Shown piece after piece: positions 41,680-50,769 of a stretch of 64,000 nt of DNA. The notes beneath the pieces are model-generated. The model saw only the letters and a program-made list of their open reading frames with translations. It was not told where the DNA came from and made no database searches. A program made the translations under genes and the position numbers. Position 1 is the first letter of the stretch. Every line of letters begins with the position of its first letter. This DNA comes from Rhodoplanes tepidamans. GTDB lineage: Bacteria; Pseudomonadota; Alphaproteobacteria; Rhizobiales; Xanthobacteraceae. Where the stretch lies: the NCBI RefSeq assembly GCF_030813915.1, contig NZ_JAUSUJ010000001.1, forward strand, positions 248,001 through 312,000, read 5' to 3'.

Positions 41680-42768
41680 TCAGGCCTCACCGGCGATGAA
41701 GCGTTCGAGGCGGGCGTGCGCCTCGTGGTCGGTGAACTGGACGGGCGGCGACTTCATGAACCAGCTGGACGGCCCCTCCAGCGCGCCGCCGATGCCGCGG
41801 TCGAGCGCCAGCCGGGCGCAGCGCACCGCGTCGATCACGACGCCGGCGGAGTTCGGCGAATCCCACACCTCGAGCTTGAGCTCGAGATTGAGCGGGGCGC
41901 CGCCGAACCCCATGCCCTCCATCCGGATATGCGCCCATTTTCGGTCCTCGAGCCATGGCACGTGATCGCTCGGACCGATATGGATGTCGCCGGGCGCCAG
42001 CGGCATGTCGAGCTGGCTCGACACCGCACGGGTCTTGGAGATCTTCTTGGAGTCGAGCCGCTCGCGCTCCAGCATGGTCTTGAAGTCGGAGTTGCCGCCG
42101 AAATTGAGCTGATAGGTGCGGGCGAGGCGGACGCCGCGCTCACCGAACAGGTTGGCGAGCACGCGGTGCACGATTGTCGCCCCGACCTGGCTCTTGATGT
42201 CGTCGCCGATCAGCGGCACGCCGCGGGCGGCGAAGCGGCGGCGCCACGCCTCGTCCGAGGCGATGAACACCGGAATGCAGTTGACGAAGGCACAGCCGGC
42301 GTCGAGGGCGTGCTCGGCGTAGTACTCGGTCGCCTTCTGGGACCCGACGGGCAGGTAGGACACCAGCACGTCGGTGCGGGTCTCCCGCAGGATCCGCCCG
42401 ATGTCGGCCTCGGGCTCCGGCGATTCCGGCACGTCCTCGGTCAGCCAGCGGCCGATGCCGTCGAGGGTGCGGCCGCGCGCCACCGTGACGCCGAGCGGCG
42501 CCGGGGTCGCGAACCGAATGGTGTTGTTGGGCGAGGCGAAGATCGCCTCGGCGACGTCGCGGCCGACCTTGTGGGCGTTGACGTCGAAGGCGGCGGAGAT
42601 CTCCACGTCGCGTACCCGGTAGCCGCCGAGATCCGGATGCATCAGCCCCGGTACCGGCTCGTTCTCGTGCGCGTCGCGGTAATGGGTGAGGCCCTGGACG
42701 AGGGCGGAGGCGCAGTTTCCGACACCGACGATGCCGACGCGGACGCTCGGTGATGCGGCACTCGTCAT
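41680..42768 (-). CDS. ino1: myo-Inositol-1-phosphate synthase
   Basis: This enzyme converts glucose-6-phosphate to inositol-1-phosphate using NAD. The 362-residue protein is of the actinobacterial/archaeal type: [74 protein letters not shown] and [13 protein letters not shown]. The ATG at 42768 overlaps the stop of a six-codon upstream frame (ATGA). Inositol synthesis is uncommon in this bacterial group and marks the pathway as specialised. Confidence 0.94.
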   Translation of the reverse strand: MTSAASPSVRVGIVGVGNCASALVQGLTHYRDAHENEPVPGLMHPDLGGYRVRDVEISAAFDVNAHKVGRDVAEAIFASPNNTIRFATPAPLGVTVARGRTLDGIGRWLTEDVPESPEPEADIGRILRETRTDVLVSYLPVGSQKATEYYAEHALDAGCAFVNCIPVFIASDEAWRRRFAARGVPLIGDDIKSQVGATIVHRVLANLFGERGVRLARTYQLNFGGNSDFKTMLERERLDSKKISKTRAVSSQLDMPLAPGDIHIGPSDHVPWLEDRKWAHIRMEGMGFGGAPLNLELKLEVWDSPNSAGVVIDAVRCARLALDRGIGGALEGPSSWFMKSPPVQFTDHEAHARLERFIAGEA

Positions 42769-42785
42769 CGGTTCGTCCGGCTCAT
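42765..42785 (-). CDS. Short upstream frame (MSRTNR) overlapping the ino1 start
   Basis: An ATG at 42785 with GGAAG five bases upstream opens a six-codon frame whose TGA overlaps the ino1 ATG as ATGA. The ino1 ATG itself has only a weak ribosome-binding sequence. The layout suits translational coupling through a leader peptide. It is too short to judge by coding statistics. Confidence 0.4.
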   Translation of the reverse strand: MSRTNR

Positions 42786-42814
42786 TGTGTCTTCCACTTC
42801 GTGTGTCTTCCACT
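42786..42814. repeat. 16-bp-period tandem repeat before ino1
   Basis: TGTGTCTTCCACT occurs at 42786-42798 and again at 42802-42814, a 16-bp period. On the coding (minus) strand each copy supplies a GTGGAAGACACA segment with a ribosome-binding-like GGAAG. The copy nearest ino1 serves the short upstream frame. Confidence 0.75.
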
Positions 42815-42856
42815 CGGTTCTGTGTCCGCCGCGCCCTGTCGGCGGTGCGCACGAAC

Positions 42857-43849
42857 CTAAGTACGTTTCGCCAACGTCTGCTCGGAACGATGGTTCCCGG
42901 AGCGCTCGTCGGGGTCGTCCAGCAGCGTCTCGAGCCGGGCGAGCACGTCCGCCCAGCCGCCGTCCGGCGGCATCCGCACGAGCCGCATGGTCGGGTACCA
43001 CGGTGTGTCGTCGCGCCCGCGCATCCAGCGCCAGTCGCAGTCGTCGCGGAGCAGCGTCACGCAGGGAAGCCCGAGCGCGCCGGCGAGATGCGCCGGCATG
43101 GTGTCGACCGAGACGATCAGGTCGAGTGCGCGCATGCGGTTCGCCGTGACGACGACGTCGTCGCTGCCGATGTCGCGCGCCGGCAGGGCGGCGAGATCGT
43201 CGGCCGCGAGGCCGCGCTGCAGGACGAGGGGCTCGATGCCGCGGCGGGCGAGGCGCGCGAACAGGGCCGCCATCGCGTCGGTCGCGATCGAGCGCTCCGG
43301 ATCCCAGCCGCCCGCCTTCCAGACGAAGCCGATGCGCCTCGGCCGCGGCGCACGCGCTTCGGCGGAGCGGGCGCTGCGCAGGCACGCAGTCGTCCGCTGC
43401 GGAAACAGGTAGGGCACCGGCCCGAGCGTCGCGGGCGTCACCCGCAGCGCATGGGCGAGCTCCATGATCTCGATGTCGACGTCGTAGCCGACGTCCGGGG
43501 TGCCGTCGTGCAGCGGCAGCACGACATCGACGCCGGAGGCGGTCGCGACGAGCGGCAGCAGCGCGGGCTGCACCCACACGGCGACATGCGCGGCGATCCT
43601 GCGCAGCGGCGCGGCGAAGCGGATGAACTGCAGCGTGTCGCCGAGGCCGTGATAGCAGCGCACCAGCACGCGGCGTCGCGCCAGCGGCGCCCCGCTCCAG
43701 ACGAACTGGCGGTGCCGCGGCCAGTGCCAGCAGGTGTCGCCGCGCGCGCGACGCTCGGCGAGCACGCCGTCGCTGATCGACCAGGCGGCGGAGAAGTCGC
43801 CGCGCCGCATCGCCGCCATCCACGCATCGCCGCTCCACAGCCCGTCCAT
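42857..43849 (-). CDS. GT9/OGT-like glycosyltransferase
   Basis: The 330-residue protein has the late segments of heptosyltransferase/TPR-OGT-like enzymes: [57 protein letters not shown] and [19 protein letters not shown]. The last three are the motifs seen in C-terminal domains of bacterial TPR-OGT-like proteins, but no TPR repeats are present. AAAGGAG precedes the ATG at 43849. It is the first gene of the leftward cluster and lies 88 bp before ino1. Confidence 0.82.
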   Translation of the reverse strand: MDGLWSGDAWMAAMRRGDFSAAWSISDGVLAERRARGDTCWHWPRHRQFVWSGAPLARRRVLVRCYHGLGDTLQFIRFAAPLRRIAAHVAVWVQPALLPLVATASGVDVVLPLHDGTPDVGYDVDIEIMELAHALRVTPATLGPVPYLFPQRTTACLRSARSAEARAPRPRRIGFVWKAGGWDPERSIATDAMAALFARLARRGIEPLVLQRGLAADDLAALPARDIGSDDVVVTANRMRALDLIVSVDTMPAHLAGALGLPCVTLLRDDCDWRWMRGRDDTPWYPTMRLVRMPPDGGWADVLARLETLLDDPDERSGNHRSEQTLAKRT

Positions 43850-43973
43850 TCGGCTCCTTTCGCCGGTATCGCCGTGATCCGGATGGGCGTGGAACACGCG
43901 AGGGCGCCCGGCGGTTTCCGAACGGATGCGGCGGCCGAGTGCCGCCGGAACCGGCAGGACCCAGGAGGAGCCG

Positions 43974-44255
43974 ATGTCGCAGGGCAAGACGACCACCGAT
44001 CACGAGGCCATCCGCAAATGGGTGGAGGAGCGCGGCGGGCATCCGGCCACCGTCAAGGGCACCGAGACGGGCGGCGAGCACGCCGGCATCCTTCGGGTCG
44101 ACTTCGATCCCAAGGAGGAGAAGCTCGACACGCTGAGCTGGGACGAGTTCTTCGAGAAGTTCGAGGAGGCCGATCTCGCCTTCCTGCACCAGGACAAGAC
44201 CGCCGACGGCAAGGTGTCGCGCTTCCACAAGTTCGTCAGCCGGTCGCAGCAATGA
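43974..44255 (+). CDS. Small conserved protein, often misnamed alpha-glucan branching protein
   Basis: The 93-residue hydrophilic product has TTTDHEAIRKWVEERGGHPA, GILRVDFD and LSWDEFFEKFEEADLAFLHQD, a pattern I recognise from a widespread family of small proteins in alphaproteobacteria. These are sometimes labelled 1,4-alpha-glucan-branching protein without evidence. GGAGGAG precedes the ATG. GGAAC (43891) with CGGT 16 bases on resembles, imperfectly, an EcfG stress promoter. It overlaps the next gene by 4 nt. Confidence 0.8.
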   Translation: MSQGKTTTDHEAIRKWVEERGGHPATVKGTETGGEHAGILRVDFDPKEEKLDTLSWDEFFEKFEEADLAFLHQDKTADGKVSRFHKFVSRSQQ

Positions 44256-44581
44256 ACGAGGCGGCGCTGCACGACCTGCTCGCCCGCGCCTACAATCTGA
44301 TCGCCGCCGCGCTGCGCGACGACAGGCCGGACTTCGACCGCGTCATGGACGCGGTCGGCCGGCTGCTCGATCCCAAGGGGCCGTTCAACACCCCGACCAT
44401 GACGCTGTCGCTGCCGCCCTCGGTCGACCGCGCGATCCTCGATCTGCGCGGCGTGATGGAGCGGTTCCGCGATGCCAGCGCGGAGTCGACCGAGGAGGCG
44501 GTGCGCGAGATCTGGTCGGTGCTGAGCCGGCCCGAGGTGGTGAAGGCGCTGAAGGAGCGGGAGGCGTTCAAGACCGGGTGA
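44252..44581 (+). CDS. Small helical protein of unknown function
   Basis: The 109-residue product is predicted mostly helical (LHDLLARAYNLIAAALRDD, VDRAILDLRGVMERFRDA), without cysteines or membrane segments. Its ATG overlaps the stop of the preceding gene (ATGA), so the pair is translationally coupled. I recognise no family. Shared expression with the preceding conserved small protein suggests a joint role. Confidence 0.6.
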   Translation: MNEAALHDLLARAYNLIAAALRDDRPDFDRVMDAVGRLLDPKGPFNTPTMTLSLPPSVDRAILDLRGVMERFRDASAESTEEAVREIWSVLSRPEVVKALKEREAFKTG

Positions 44582-44748
44582 GCGGGACGCGTGCGCCGTC
44601 GGTTCGGAGCCCGCATGCTGATCGTAGCCCGCAGGCAGCCCGCAGGGCGGAATGCGGGAACGGCATCGCGTCCTGGCTACCCGCGCGGATCCCCGCATCC
44701 CGCTGGCGCTTCATGCGGGCGACGAGCAGGGTCGGGAGGCCGCTCGCC

Positions 44749-44952
44749 TCATCCGTCGAGCACGGCCCGGAGCTCGCGCAGGTCGACCTCGTCGACCACG
44801 GGGGCGAGCTCGTCGAGCCGGAGCTCCAGGTGGGCGGCGATCTCCCGGGCGAGGTCGTGATGTCCCCGCCGGGCGGTGTCCGCCAGCACGATGCCCATCC
44901 CGAGAAGGGTCGCGGAGTGGACCGTGCCGGTCATGTCGGTGACGGTACGCAT
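44749..44952 (-). CDS. Small protein of unknown function
   Basis: The 67-residue frame starts MRTVTDMTGTVHSATLLGMG and ends in a Leu/Glu/Asp-rich helix (EIAAHLELRLDELAPVVDEVDLRELRAVL). GAGGGGAAACTG lies upstream of the ATG. The amphipathic, acidic composition is unlike the Arg/Pro-rich shadow frames here. The assignment is weak because of its size. Confidence 0.45.
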   Translation of the reverse strand: MRTVTDMTGTVHSATLLGMGIVLADTARRGHHDLAREIAAHLELRLDELAPVVDEVDLRELRAVLDG

Positions 44953-45083
44953 CGGTCAGTTTCCCCTCGGCGAAGCATCATACCACCCAGAGGATAATCC
45001 TTCGCTTACGGGCCTTCGCGTAGGGAAAACGCCGGGGCCGCGGAGCGCCCGTCCGGGGCGGCGGACCGACCCGGACGTGCCGG

Positions 45084-45566
45084 TCAGGCGGGGGGCCGTT
45101 CGGAGCTGTCGGTCCCGTTCTCGACCGGCCGGCCGAACCGCGCCCGCAGCGCCTTCTCGATCGGGCCGCCGGCGACCAGCACGAAGAAGAACAGCGGCAC
45201 CGCGATGGCGATGACCGGCCAGGCGGCGACCGCGCAGGCGGCGCCGAGGCTCGCCGTCACCCAGATGCAGGCGGCCGTGGTGAGGCCGCGCACCCGGGCG
45301 TCGCCGGAGCCGCGCACGATCACGCCGGCGCCGAGAAAGCCGATGCCGGTCAGGATGCCCTGGACGACGCGGCTGACCGCGTTGAGGCCGTCGCCGCGGC
45401 CGACCGTCGGGTCGATCACGGCCATCACGGCGAGCGCCGCGCCGAGCCCGACGAGGCCGAGGGTGCGCATGCCGGTCGGCTTGCCGTGCAGGTCGCGGTT
45501 GAGCCCCAGCACCATCCCGATGACGGTGGCGGCGGCGAGCCGCAGGGCGATGTCGGTCCAGTCCAT
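45084..45566 (-). CDS. MgtC/SapB-family membrane protein
   Basis: The 160-residue protein has four to five hydrophobic segments and the family motif GLNRDLHGKPTGMRTLGLVGLGAAL near the N-terminus, with GIGFLGAGVIVRGSGDARVRGLTTAA in the middle. MgtC proteins are linked to low-magnesium growth and, in pathogens, to ATP synthase inhibition. It lacks the long C-terminal domain of MgtC proper, so the SapB-like short form is the better description. Its neighbour upstream is the large oxidoreductase. Confidence 0.92.
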   Translation of the reverse strand: MDWTDIALRLAAATVIGMVLGLNRDLHGKPTGMRTLGLVGLGAALAVMAVIDPTVGRGDGLNAVSRVVQGILTGIGFLGAGVIVRGSGDARVRGLTTAACIWVTASLGAACAVAAWPVIAIAVPLFFFVLVAGGPIEKALRARFGRPVENGTDSSERPPA

Positions 45567-45611
45567 GATCGCTGTTCTCGATTCACCAGGCGCATCTGCC
45601 TGCGCTCTGCT

Positions 45612-45635
45612 CCTCTCCCCGCGCGCGGGGAGAGG
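45612..45635. terminator. Perfect GC palindrome after the large oxidoreductase
   Basis: CCTCTCCCC and GGGGAGAGG flank GCGCGC in a 24-bp perfect palindrome between the 3' end of the oxidoreductase gene and mgtC. It resembles the first hairpin of repeat family B and is probably a truncated copy. It may also act as a terminator or mRNA end. Confidence 0.55.
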
Positions 45636-45674
45636 GAGAACCGGCTCCGTGCCACGGGGGAAGCAACGGTGTCG

Positions 45675-48600
45675 TCACCCCGCGATGGGCCCGCGAAGGT
45701 CGAGGCGGCGCAGGGCGCGGTCGATCCACTGCCTGGTCAGCTTCTCCTGCGTGCCGTTCTGGGACAGGCGGCCGCGCAGGTTGGCGAAGTCGACGCGGTC
45801 GAGCTCCTGGTCCTGGTTGGCGCAGGAGAACACCACGGTCTCGGTGCCGGTCGCCGGGTCCCGGTGGACCTGCAGGCACTGGGCGCAGATCTCCTTCATC
45901 ATGCACTGCATCGGCGAGTTGATCGAGCCGATCGCCTTGTGGCCGGGCTTGAGATGCGCGGCCAGCATGCCGTGGCGGGCGCGGGCGACCGCCGCCATCA
46001 TGCCGTCGGAGCCGATGGCGACGACCCGGTCGACATCGCCGAGATCGATCGGCTGGTCGCCGAGGGCGCCGGTCGCGTAGGCCTCCAGCGCCGCCACCAT
46101 GTTGCCGACGAAGGCCTTGTCCTGCGGCCGCTCGGGCGAGAAGCCGGGCGCCTCGTCGCAGCACCAGACGATGGCGTCGGCGGCGCGCTCGATCTCGGCC
46201 ACCTTGTAGCGGTCGCGGATCTGCTTGTAGCCGGCGAAGTAGAGGACCCTGCCGCCGCGGGCCCGCGCCGCCTCGCCGATCGAGAACAAGACGGCGTTGC
46301 CGAGGCCGCCGCCGATCAGCAGCACGGTCTCGCCCGGCTCGATCTCGGTGGGGGCGCCGGTCGGGCCCATCAGGATCACCGGCTCGCCGGGGCGCAGCGT
46401 CGCGCAGAGATCCGACGAGCCGCCCATCTCCAGCACGATGGTGGCCAGCAGGCCCTGGTCGCGGTCGACCCAGGCGCCGGTGAGGGCGAGACCCTCCATC
46501 GCGAGCGCGGTGCCGTCCACCCGGGTCGCGAAGGTCTCGTAGTTCTGCAGGCGATAGAACTGGCCGGGCTCGAAGGCGCGGGCCGCCGCCGGCGCCTCGA
46601 CCACCACCTCGACGATGGTCGGGGTGAGGCGGTTGACGGCATGGATGGTCGCCCGCAGCTCGCGGTCGAGCCCCTGGTACAGCGCGGCGCGGTCGGCCGG
46701 CACGGTGTCGAGCTTCGCCAGCAGGCGCGCCACCACGGGAAAGCCCTGCTTGGCGCTCGCCATCGCCTTCACGACATTGCCGGCGAAGGAGGGGTGCAGG
46801 TCGCCGAAGAAGCTGACGGCGCGGCCGTCGGCCCGGATGTCGGTCAGCACATGGGCGACGGACGGCTTGGCGATGCGCTCGGGGCTGACGGTCCCGCCGC
46901 CTTCGTCGCGCGCGCGAAAATACTTGCCGTCGAGCGCCATGGCGGCGTCCTCGCGGGCCAGCGTGGTGTTCGGCTGGGTGCCGGCCGCGACCACGATGGT
47001 GCGGGCCGGCAGCGTCACCTCCGCCTCGCCGGGCACGTCGCCCTGCCGCTGGAGCTTGAGCGCGCGGGCGTGGCCGTAATTGTCGAGCAGCACCTCGGTC
47101 GGGGAGAGGCGCTCGGCGAACCCGATGCCTTCCTCCATCGCCTTGGCGATCTCCTCGTGATTGAGCGTGTAGCTCGGCGCCTCGACCATGCGGCGTCGAT
47201 AGGCGACGGTGACGCCGCCCCACGATCGCACCAGGTCGGCGAGCCGCGGCGGCCGCCCGTCGCGCGCCGCCGCCTCGCGCTCCGTCCTGATCGCGCGGGC
47301 ATGCGCGATGAACTCGTCGGCGACGATGGTCTCGGCCTCGCTCCACAGGGCGCGCACCTGCGCCTCGCTGCGCTCCGCCGCGAGCGCCTCGTAGCGGGCC
47401 AGGAACTTCTCCACCTGCAGCGGGTAGTAGGCGAGCGCCTCGGTCGCCGTGTCGATCGCCGTGAGGCCGCCGCCGATGACGACCACGGGCAGGCGGATCT
47501 GCAGGTTGGCGATGCTGTCGGGTTTCGCCGCGCCGGTGAGCTGCAGCGCCATCAGGAAGTCGGAGGCCTGGCGCACGCCGGTGGCGAGGCCGTTCTTCAT
47601 GTCGACCACGGTCGGCTTGCCGGCGCCGGTGCACAGGGCGACGTGATCGAAGCCGCGGGCGAAGGCGTCGTCGATCGTCAGCGTGCCGCCGAACCGGATG
47701 CCGCCGAACATCTTGAACTGGCGGCGCCGCTCCAGCAGCAGGCGGATCAGCTTCAGGTAGTTCTTGTTCCAGCGTACCGTGATACCGTACTCGGCGACGC
47801 CGCCGAAGCCGGCCATCACGCGGGTGCCGAGATTCTCCTCCAGCTCGGCGAGGTCGCGGACCGGCCGGAACGGCACGCGCGCGCCCGACATCTCGACGCC
47901 TGAGAGGGCGGGATCGAGCGGCTCGATCTTCAGCCCGTCCACCGCGACGACGCCGTGGCCGTCGTTCATCAGGTGGTGGGCGAGGGTGAAGCCGGCCGGG
48001 CCGAGGCCGACCACCAGCACGCTGCGGCCGCTGTCGGGCTTGGGCAGCGGGCGGCGCAGGTTCAGCGGGTTCCAGCGGGTCAGCAGCGAGTAGATCTCGA
48101 AGCCCCACGGCAGCGCCAGCACGTCCTTGAGGGCGCGGGTCTCGACCTGCGGGATGTCGACCGGATCCTGCTTCTGGTAGATGCAGGACTTCATGCAGTC
48201 GTTGCAGATACGGTGGCCGGTCGCCGCGCACATCGGGTTGTCGATGGTGACGATCGCCAGCGCGCCGATCGTGTGGCCGCCGGCCTTCACCAGATTCATC
48301 TCGGAGATCTTCTCTTCCAGCGGACAGCCGGCGAGCGGCACGCCGAACTCGTTGCGGCGGAAGCCGCCGGCCTTCTCCTTGAGGCCGCGGGAGCAGCTGT
48401 CCTTGCCCTGGTTGTGGCACCAGATGCAGTAATTGGCGTGATCGAGCGCGCCGGTGAGATCGGTGCCGCAGTCGGTGAGGGCGAATCCCTCGCGGAAGCG
48501 GCGGTGGTCGTCGGAGAGCTTGAACATGGTCACGCCGTCGACCACCTCGGTCTCCACCGGCACGAGCCGCATCGGGTCGATCTTGCCGGGCGCCTTGAAC

Positions 48601-49214
48601 AGCACGCCGCCCCGATGGCGGTGCTGTCCTGCCTCGGTGTGCAGCGCCCAGGCGGCGTAGCGGGCGGCGAGGTCCAGCACCTCGGCGTGCTCGGCCTCGG
48701 TCTCGAAGATCGGCGCCACCAGGGTGGCGAAACGCAGCTCGTCGAACGGTCCGCCCATCACCTCCTCGAGGGCGCGGGCGAGGGCGTCGCCGTCGAACGC
48801 GGCGGCCGCCGCCGGTCCGTACTTCTTGGCGGCGCGGCGCTGCACGAACAGGCGCTTCACGGTGTAGAGCGGGGCGAGGGCGTGGTGGCGCGCCTGCAGG
48901 TCCCGCACCTCGGCGCCGATGCCGAACAGGTCGGCCAGGAAGTCCTCGACATGCGGGGCGAGGGCGACGAGCAGCTCGGACTCCTCCTTGGCGGCGAGCG
49001 TGTCGGCCGCCGCCCGTGCCACCATCAGCCGGTCGTGCAGCGCAGCGTCGGCCGCGGCCAGCCAGGCCACGAAGGCGGCGTCCAGGCGCACCAAGCCGTC
49101 GCGCGCGTAGAGGTCGGCGAAGCCGAGCCCGTGCGCCAAGTGGAGCGGGTCGGCGGCGGGCGACGGGGACGCGGGGAGGGCGGAACTCACGACAGAATCG
49201 ATCGGCGAAGTCAT
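45675..49214 (-). CDS. Multidomain Fe-S/flavin oxidoreductase: GltD-like FAD module fused to PyrK/ferredoxin-reductase-like module
   Basis: This 1179-residue protein has an unusual order. A helical N-terminal region is followed by a cysteine-rich block (about 255-345: CIWCHNQGKDSC, AGCPLEE, PMCAATGHRICNDCMKSC) fit for two [4Fe-4S] clusters. A GltD-like two-dinucleotide flavoprotein follows, with VLVVGLGPAGFTLAHHLM at about 395 and VVVIGGGLTAIDTATEAL at about 587. From about 865 there is a ferredoxin-reductase/PyrK-like module (FEPGQFYRLQNY, VLLIGGGLGNAV), with cysteines MQCMMKEICAQCLQVH near 1100 suited to a [2Fe-2S] cluster. An NAD(P)H-linked electron bifurcation or transfer role is likely; the partner is unknown. 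Confidence 0.88.
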   Translation of the reverse strand: MTSPIDSVVSSALPASPSPAADPLHLAHGLGFADLYARDGLVRLDAAFVAWLAAADAALHDRLMVARAAADTLAAKEESELLVALAPHVEDFLADLFGIGAEVRDLQARHHALAPLYTVKRLFVQRRAAKKYGPAAAAAFDGDALARALEEVMGGPFDELRFATLVAPIFETEAEHAEVLDLAARYAAWALHTEAGQHRHRGGVLFKAPGKIDPMRLVPVETEVVDGVTMFKLSDDHRRFREGFALTDCGTDLTGALDHANYCIWCHNQGKDSCSRGLKEKAGGFRRNEFGVPLAGCPLEEKISEMNLVKAGGHTIGALAIVTIDNPMCAATGHRICNDCMKSCIYQKQDPVDIPQVETRALKDVLALPWGFEIYSLLTRWNPLNLRRPLPKPDSGRSVLVVGLGPAGFTLAHHLMNDGHGVVAVDGLKIEPLDPALSGVEMSGARVPFRPVRDLAELEENLGTRVMAGFGGVAEYGITVRWNKNYLKLIRLLLERRRQFKMFGGIRFGGTLTIDDAFARGFDHVALCTGAGKPTVVDMKNGLATGVRQASDFLMALQLTGAAKPDSIANLQIRLPVVVIGGGLTAIDTATEALAYYPLQVEKFLARYEALAAERSEAQVRALWSEAETIVADEFIAHARAIRTEREAAARDGRPPRLADLVRSWGGVTVAYRRRMVEAPSYTLNHEEIAKAMEEGIGFAERLSPTEVLLDNYGHARALKLQRQGDVPGEAEVTLPARTIVVAAGTQPNTTLAREDAAMALDGKYFRARDEGGGTVSPERIAKPSVAHVLTDIRADGRAVSFFGDLHPSFAGNVVKAMASAKQGFPVVARLLAKLDTVPADRAALYQGLDRELRATIHAVNRLTPTIVEVVVEAPAAARAFEPGQFYRLQNYETFATRVDGTALAMEGLALTGAWVDRDQGLLATIVLEMGGSSDLCATLRPGEPVILMGPTGAPTEIEPGETVLLIGGGLGNAVLFSIGEAARARGGRVLYFAGYKQIRDRYKVAEIERAADAIVWCCDEAPGFSPERPQDKAFVGNMVAALEAYATGALGDQPIDLGDVDRVVAIGSDGMMAAVARARHGMLAAHLKPGHKAIGSINSPMQCMMKEICAQCLQVHRDPATGTETVVFSCANQDQELDRVDFANLRGRLSQNGTQEKLTRQWIDRALRRLDLRGPIAG

Positions 49215-49667
49215 GTCGGAAGGCTGTCCTGGATCTGCGATCTGCCGCCCGGCGCGGCGCTGCTCGGTTCTGAAAGCGGAACGAGGCTTGTAGCACGAAT
49301 CGGCGGAGGCCGAACCGCCGCCGCGCCACCGGCCGGGGCGGCCGCCGGGCGGCGGAACGGTGGCGGAACGCCCAGCGGAACGCCCGGAAAAGCCGCTTTC
49401 TCGATGGTCGACCACGGTCTTTTACTACCCCCGTGATAGGACTAATGGCGCGCCCCGGGAATTAGGTGTCTAAGTCGTTTGCCGAGCAGGCGCGCTCTCG
49501 CGCCTGCAGCTGGTCCCGGTCGCGGCAGCTGCCGTCCGTCGGCAAGATCGAGGACGCGTCCGGGCGATGTAGCGATGAGAACCGCGCGGCCGAGGCCGGC
49601 GCCCGGACATGCCGTGCATGCGTCGGGCGAGCTTCCGTCACGTCGGTCGAGCCTGTCAGGTCGTGCC
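49215..49667. promoter_or_regulatory. Divergent control region with a TGGTCGACCA palindrome
   Basis: This 453-bp region separates the large oxidoreductase (leftward) from a GntR-family regulator (rightward). I see no gene. TGGTCGACCA at 49405-49414 is a perfect 10-bp palindrome of the TGGT-ACCA type bound by FadR/FCD-type GntR proteins. An AT-rich patch follows (TCTTTTACTACC), suitable for a promoter. The regulator at 49668 may act here. Confidence 0.4.
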
Positions 49668-50444
49668 ATGACCGATTCCGAATTGTCCTTCGACGTTCCG
49701 GCGCTCGTTTCGCTGTCGCGCCAGATCGAGCAGCATCTCGAGCGCCTCATCGTGCAGGGCACGCTGAAAAGCGGCCAGCGCCTGTCGGAGCCCGACATCG
49801 CCAAGCGCTTCCACACCAGCCGCTCGCCGGTGCGGGAAGCGCTGCGGCGGCTGGAGCAGGTCGGCCTCGTGGTGATCGAGCCGCGCCGCGGTGCCTCGGT
49901 GAAGGCGCCGAACGAGCGGGACATCGCCGACATGCTGGCGATCCGCGAGGCGCTCGAGGGCATGGCGGCCCGGCTCGCGGCGGAGCGTGCCGAGCCCGAG
50001 GACATCGCGCGGCTGGAATCCTGCGCGGCCGATCCGGCCGTCACCGACGCCGAGCCCACGCTGGCGCTGGTCGAGTTTCACGACGCGCTGGCGCAGGCCG
50101 CCAAGAACCCCGCCCTGCAGACGATGCTGCGCGGCTCGCTGAACCTGTTCCGCATGGTGCGGATGCGGCCGGCCGATCATCACGCCCGCAAGGCCCGGGC
50201 GGCCGATGAGCACGCGGCGATCCTCGCTGCGATCGTGGCGCGCGATCCGGACGCGGCCGAGGAGGCGGCGCGGCGCCACATCCGCACGATGCGCAAGCAG
50301 CTGCTCGGCGCGGCGCCGGTGCCGGCGTCCACCGACGCGCCGGACGCGGCGCCGCTCGAGGGCGCGGAGCTGCGCCGGGCGGCGCCCCGGCGGTCGCCCC
50401 GGCCGGGCCCGCTCGAGAACGGCCGGGACGAGCTCGCCGAATGA
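49668..50444 (+). CDS. GntR-family (FCD-type) transcriptional regulator
   Basis: The 258-residue protein has a GntR winged helix (LKSGQRLSEPDIAKRFHTSR followed by SPVREALRRLEQVGLVVIE and RRGASV) and an FCD ligand-binding domain (DMLAIREALEGMAARLAAE, LVEFHDALAQAAKN, ADEHAAILAAIVARDPDAA). It ends with a Pro/Arg-rich tail of about 45 residues. It is divergent from the large oxidoreductase across 453 bp and is the natural candidate to control it. The effector is unknown. Confidence 0.9.
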   Translation: MTDSELSFDVPALVSLSRQIEQHLERLIVQGTLKSGQRLSEPDIAKRFHTSRSPVREALRRLEQVGLVVIEPRRGASVKAPNERDIADMLAIREALEGMAARLAAERAEPEDIARLESCAADPAVTDAEPTLALVEFHDALAQAAKNPALQTMLRGSLNLFRMVRMRPADHHARKARAADEHAAILAAIVARDPDAAEEAARRHIRTMRKQLLGAAPVPASTDAPDAAPLEGAELRRAAPRRSPRPGPLENGRDELAE

Positions 50445-50610
50445 CATGACGGTCGAAGCCGGCGGAACGATCGAGGCCGGCGGACGGCGCGGGGCACCGC
50501 GCCCGCCCGTGCATGCGGGCGCCTGAACGCGCGCGCCTGAAGACGGCGACGCTGAACCGCCGTCGCGCCGGGCCGGGCACGGACCGGCGGACGCGGCGTG
50601 CGGCGCGCCC

Positions 50611-50769
50611 TCAGCCGCTGGTCAGGCGGTCCTCGATGTCGTTGGCGACCTCCTCGCAGACCGCCGCCAGCTCGATCAGCTCCTTGCGGACGAAGTCGTC
50701 GCCGGCCTTCTCGGCGAGCTCGCGGTACTTCACCGCCTGATCGCGCAGATAGTCCTCGATCACGTCCAT
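50611..50769 (-). CDS. 52-residue conserved helical protein
   Basis: MDVIEDYLRDQAVKYRELAE opens a short, highly charged helical protein ending in VCEEVANDIEDRLTSG. I recall very similar small proteins (DVIxDYLRDQAxKYRxLAEK) in Bradyrhizobium-like genomes, so it is likely real. A 17-bp tandem duplication covers its start codon. The GGAGGG ribosome-binding sequence precedes the outer, out-of-frame ATG at 50786 (short frame MDVIFAWT), and the true ATG at 50769 lies 17 bases further on. Confidence 0.65.
   Translation of the reverse strand: MDVIEDYLRDQAVKYRELAEKAGDDFVRKELIELAAVCEEVANDIEDRLTSG

Noticed and set aside
45583-49329. A second 1248-codon frame on the same strand as the large oxidoreductase
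   Set aside because: It is frame-shifted relative to the oxidoreductase, which has the Fe-S, FAD and NAD motifs; this one is Arg/Pro-rich and motif-free.
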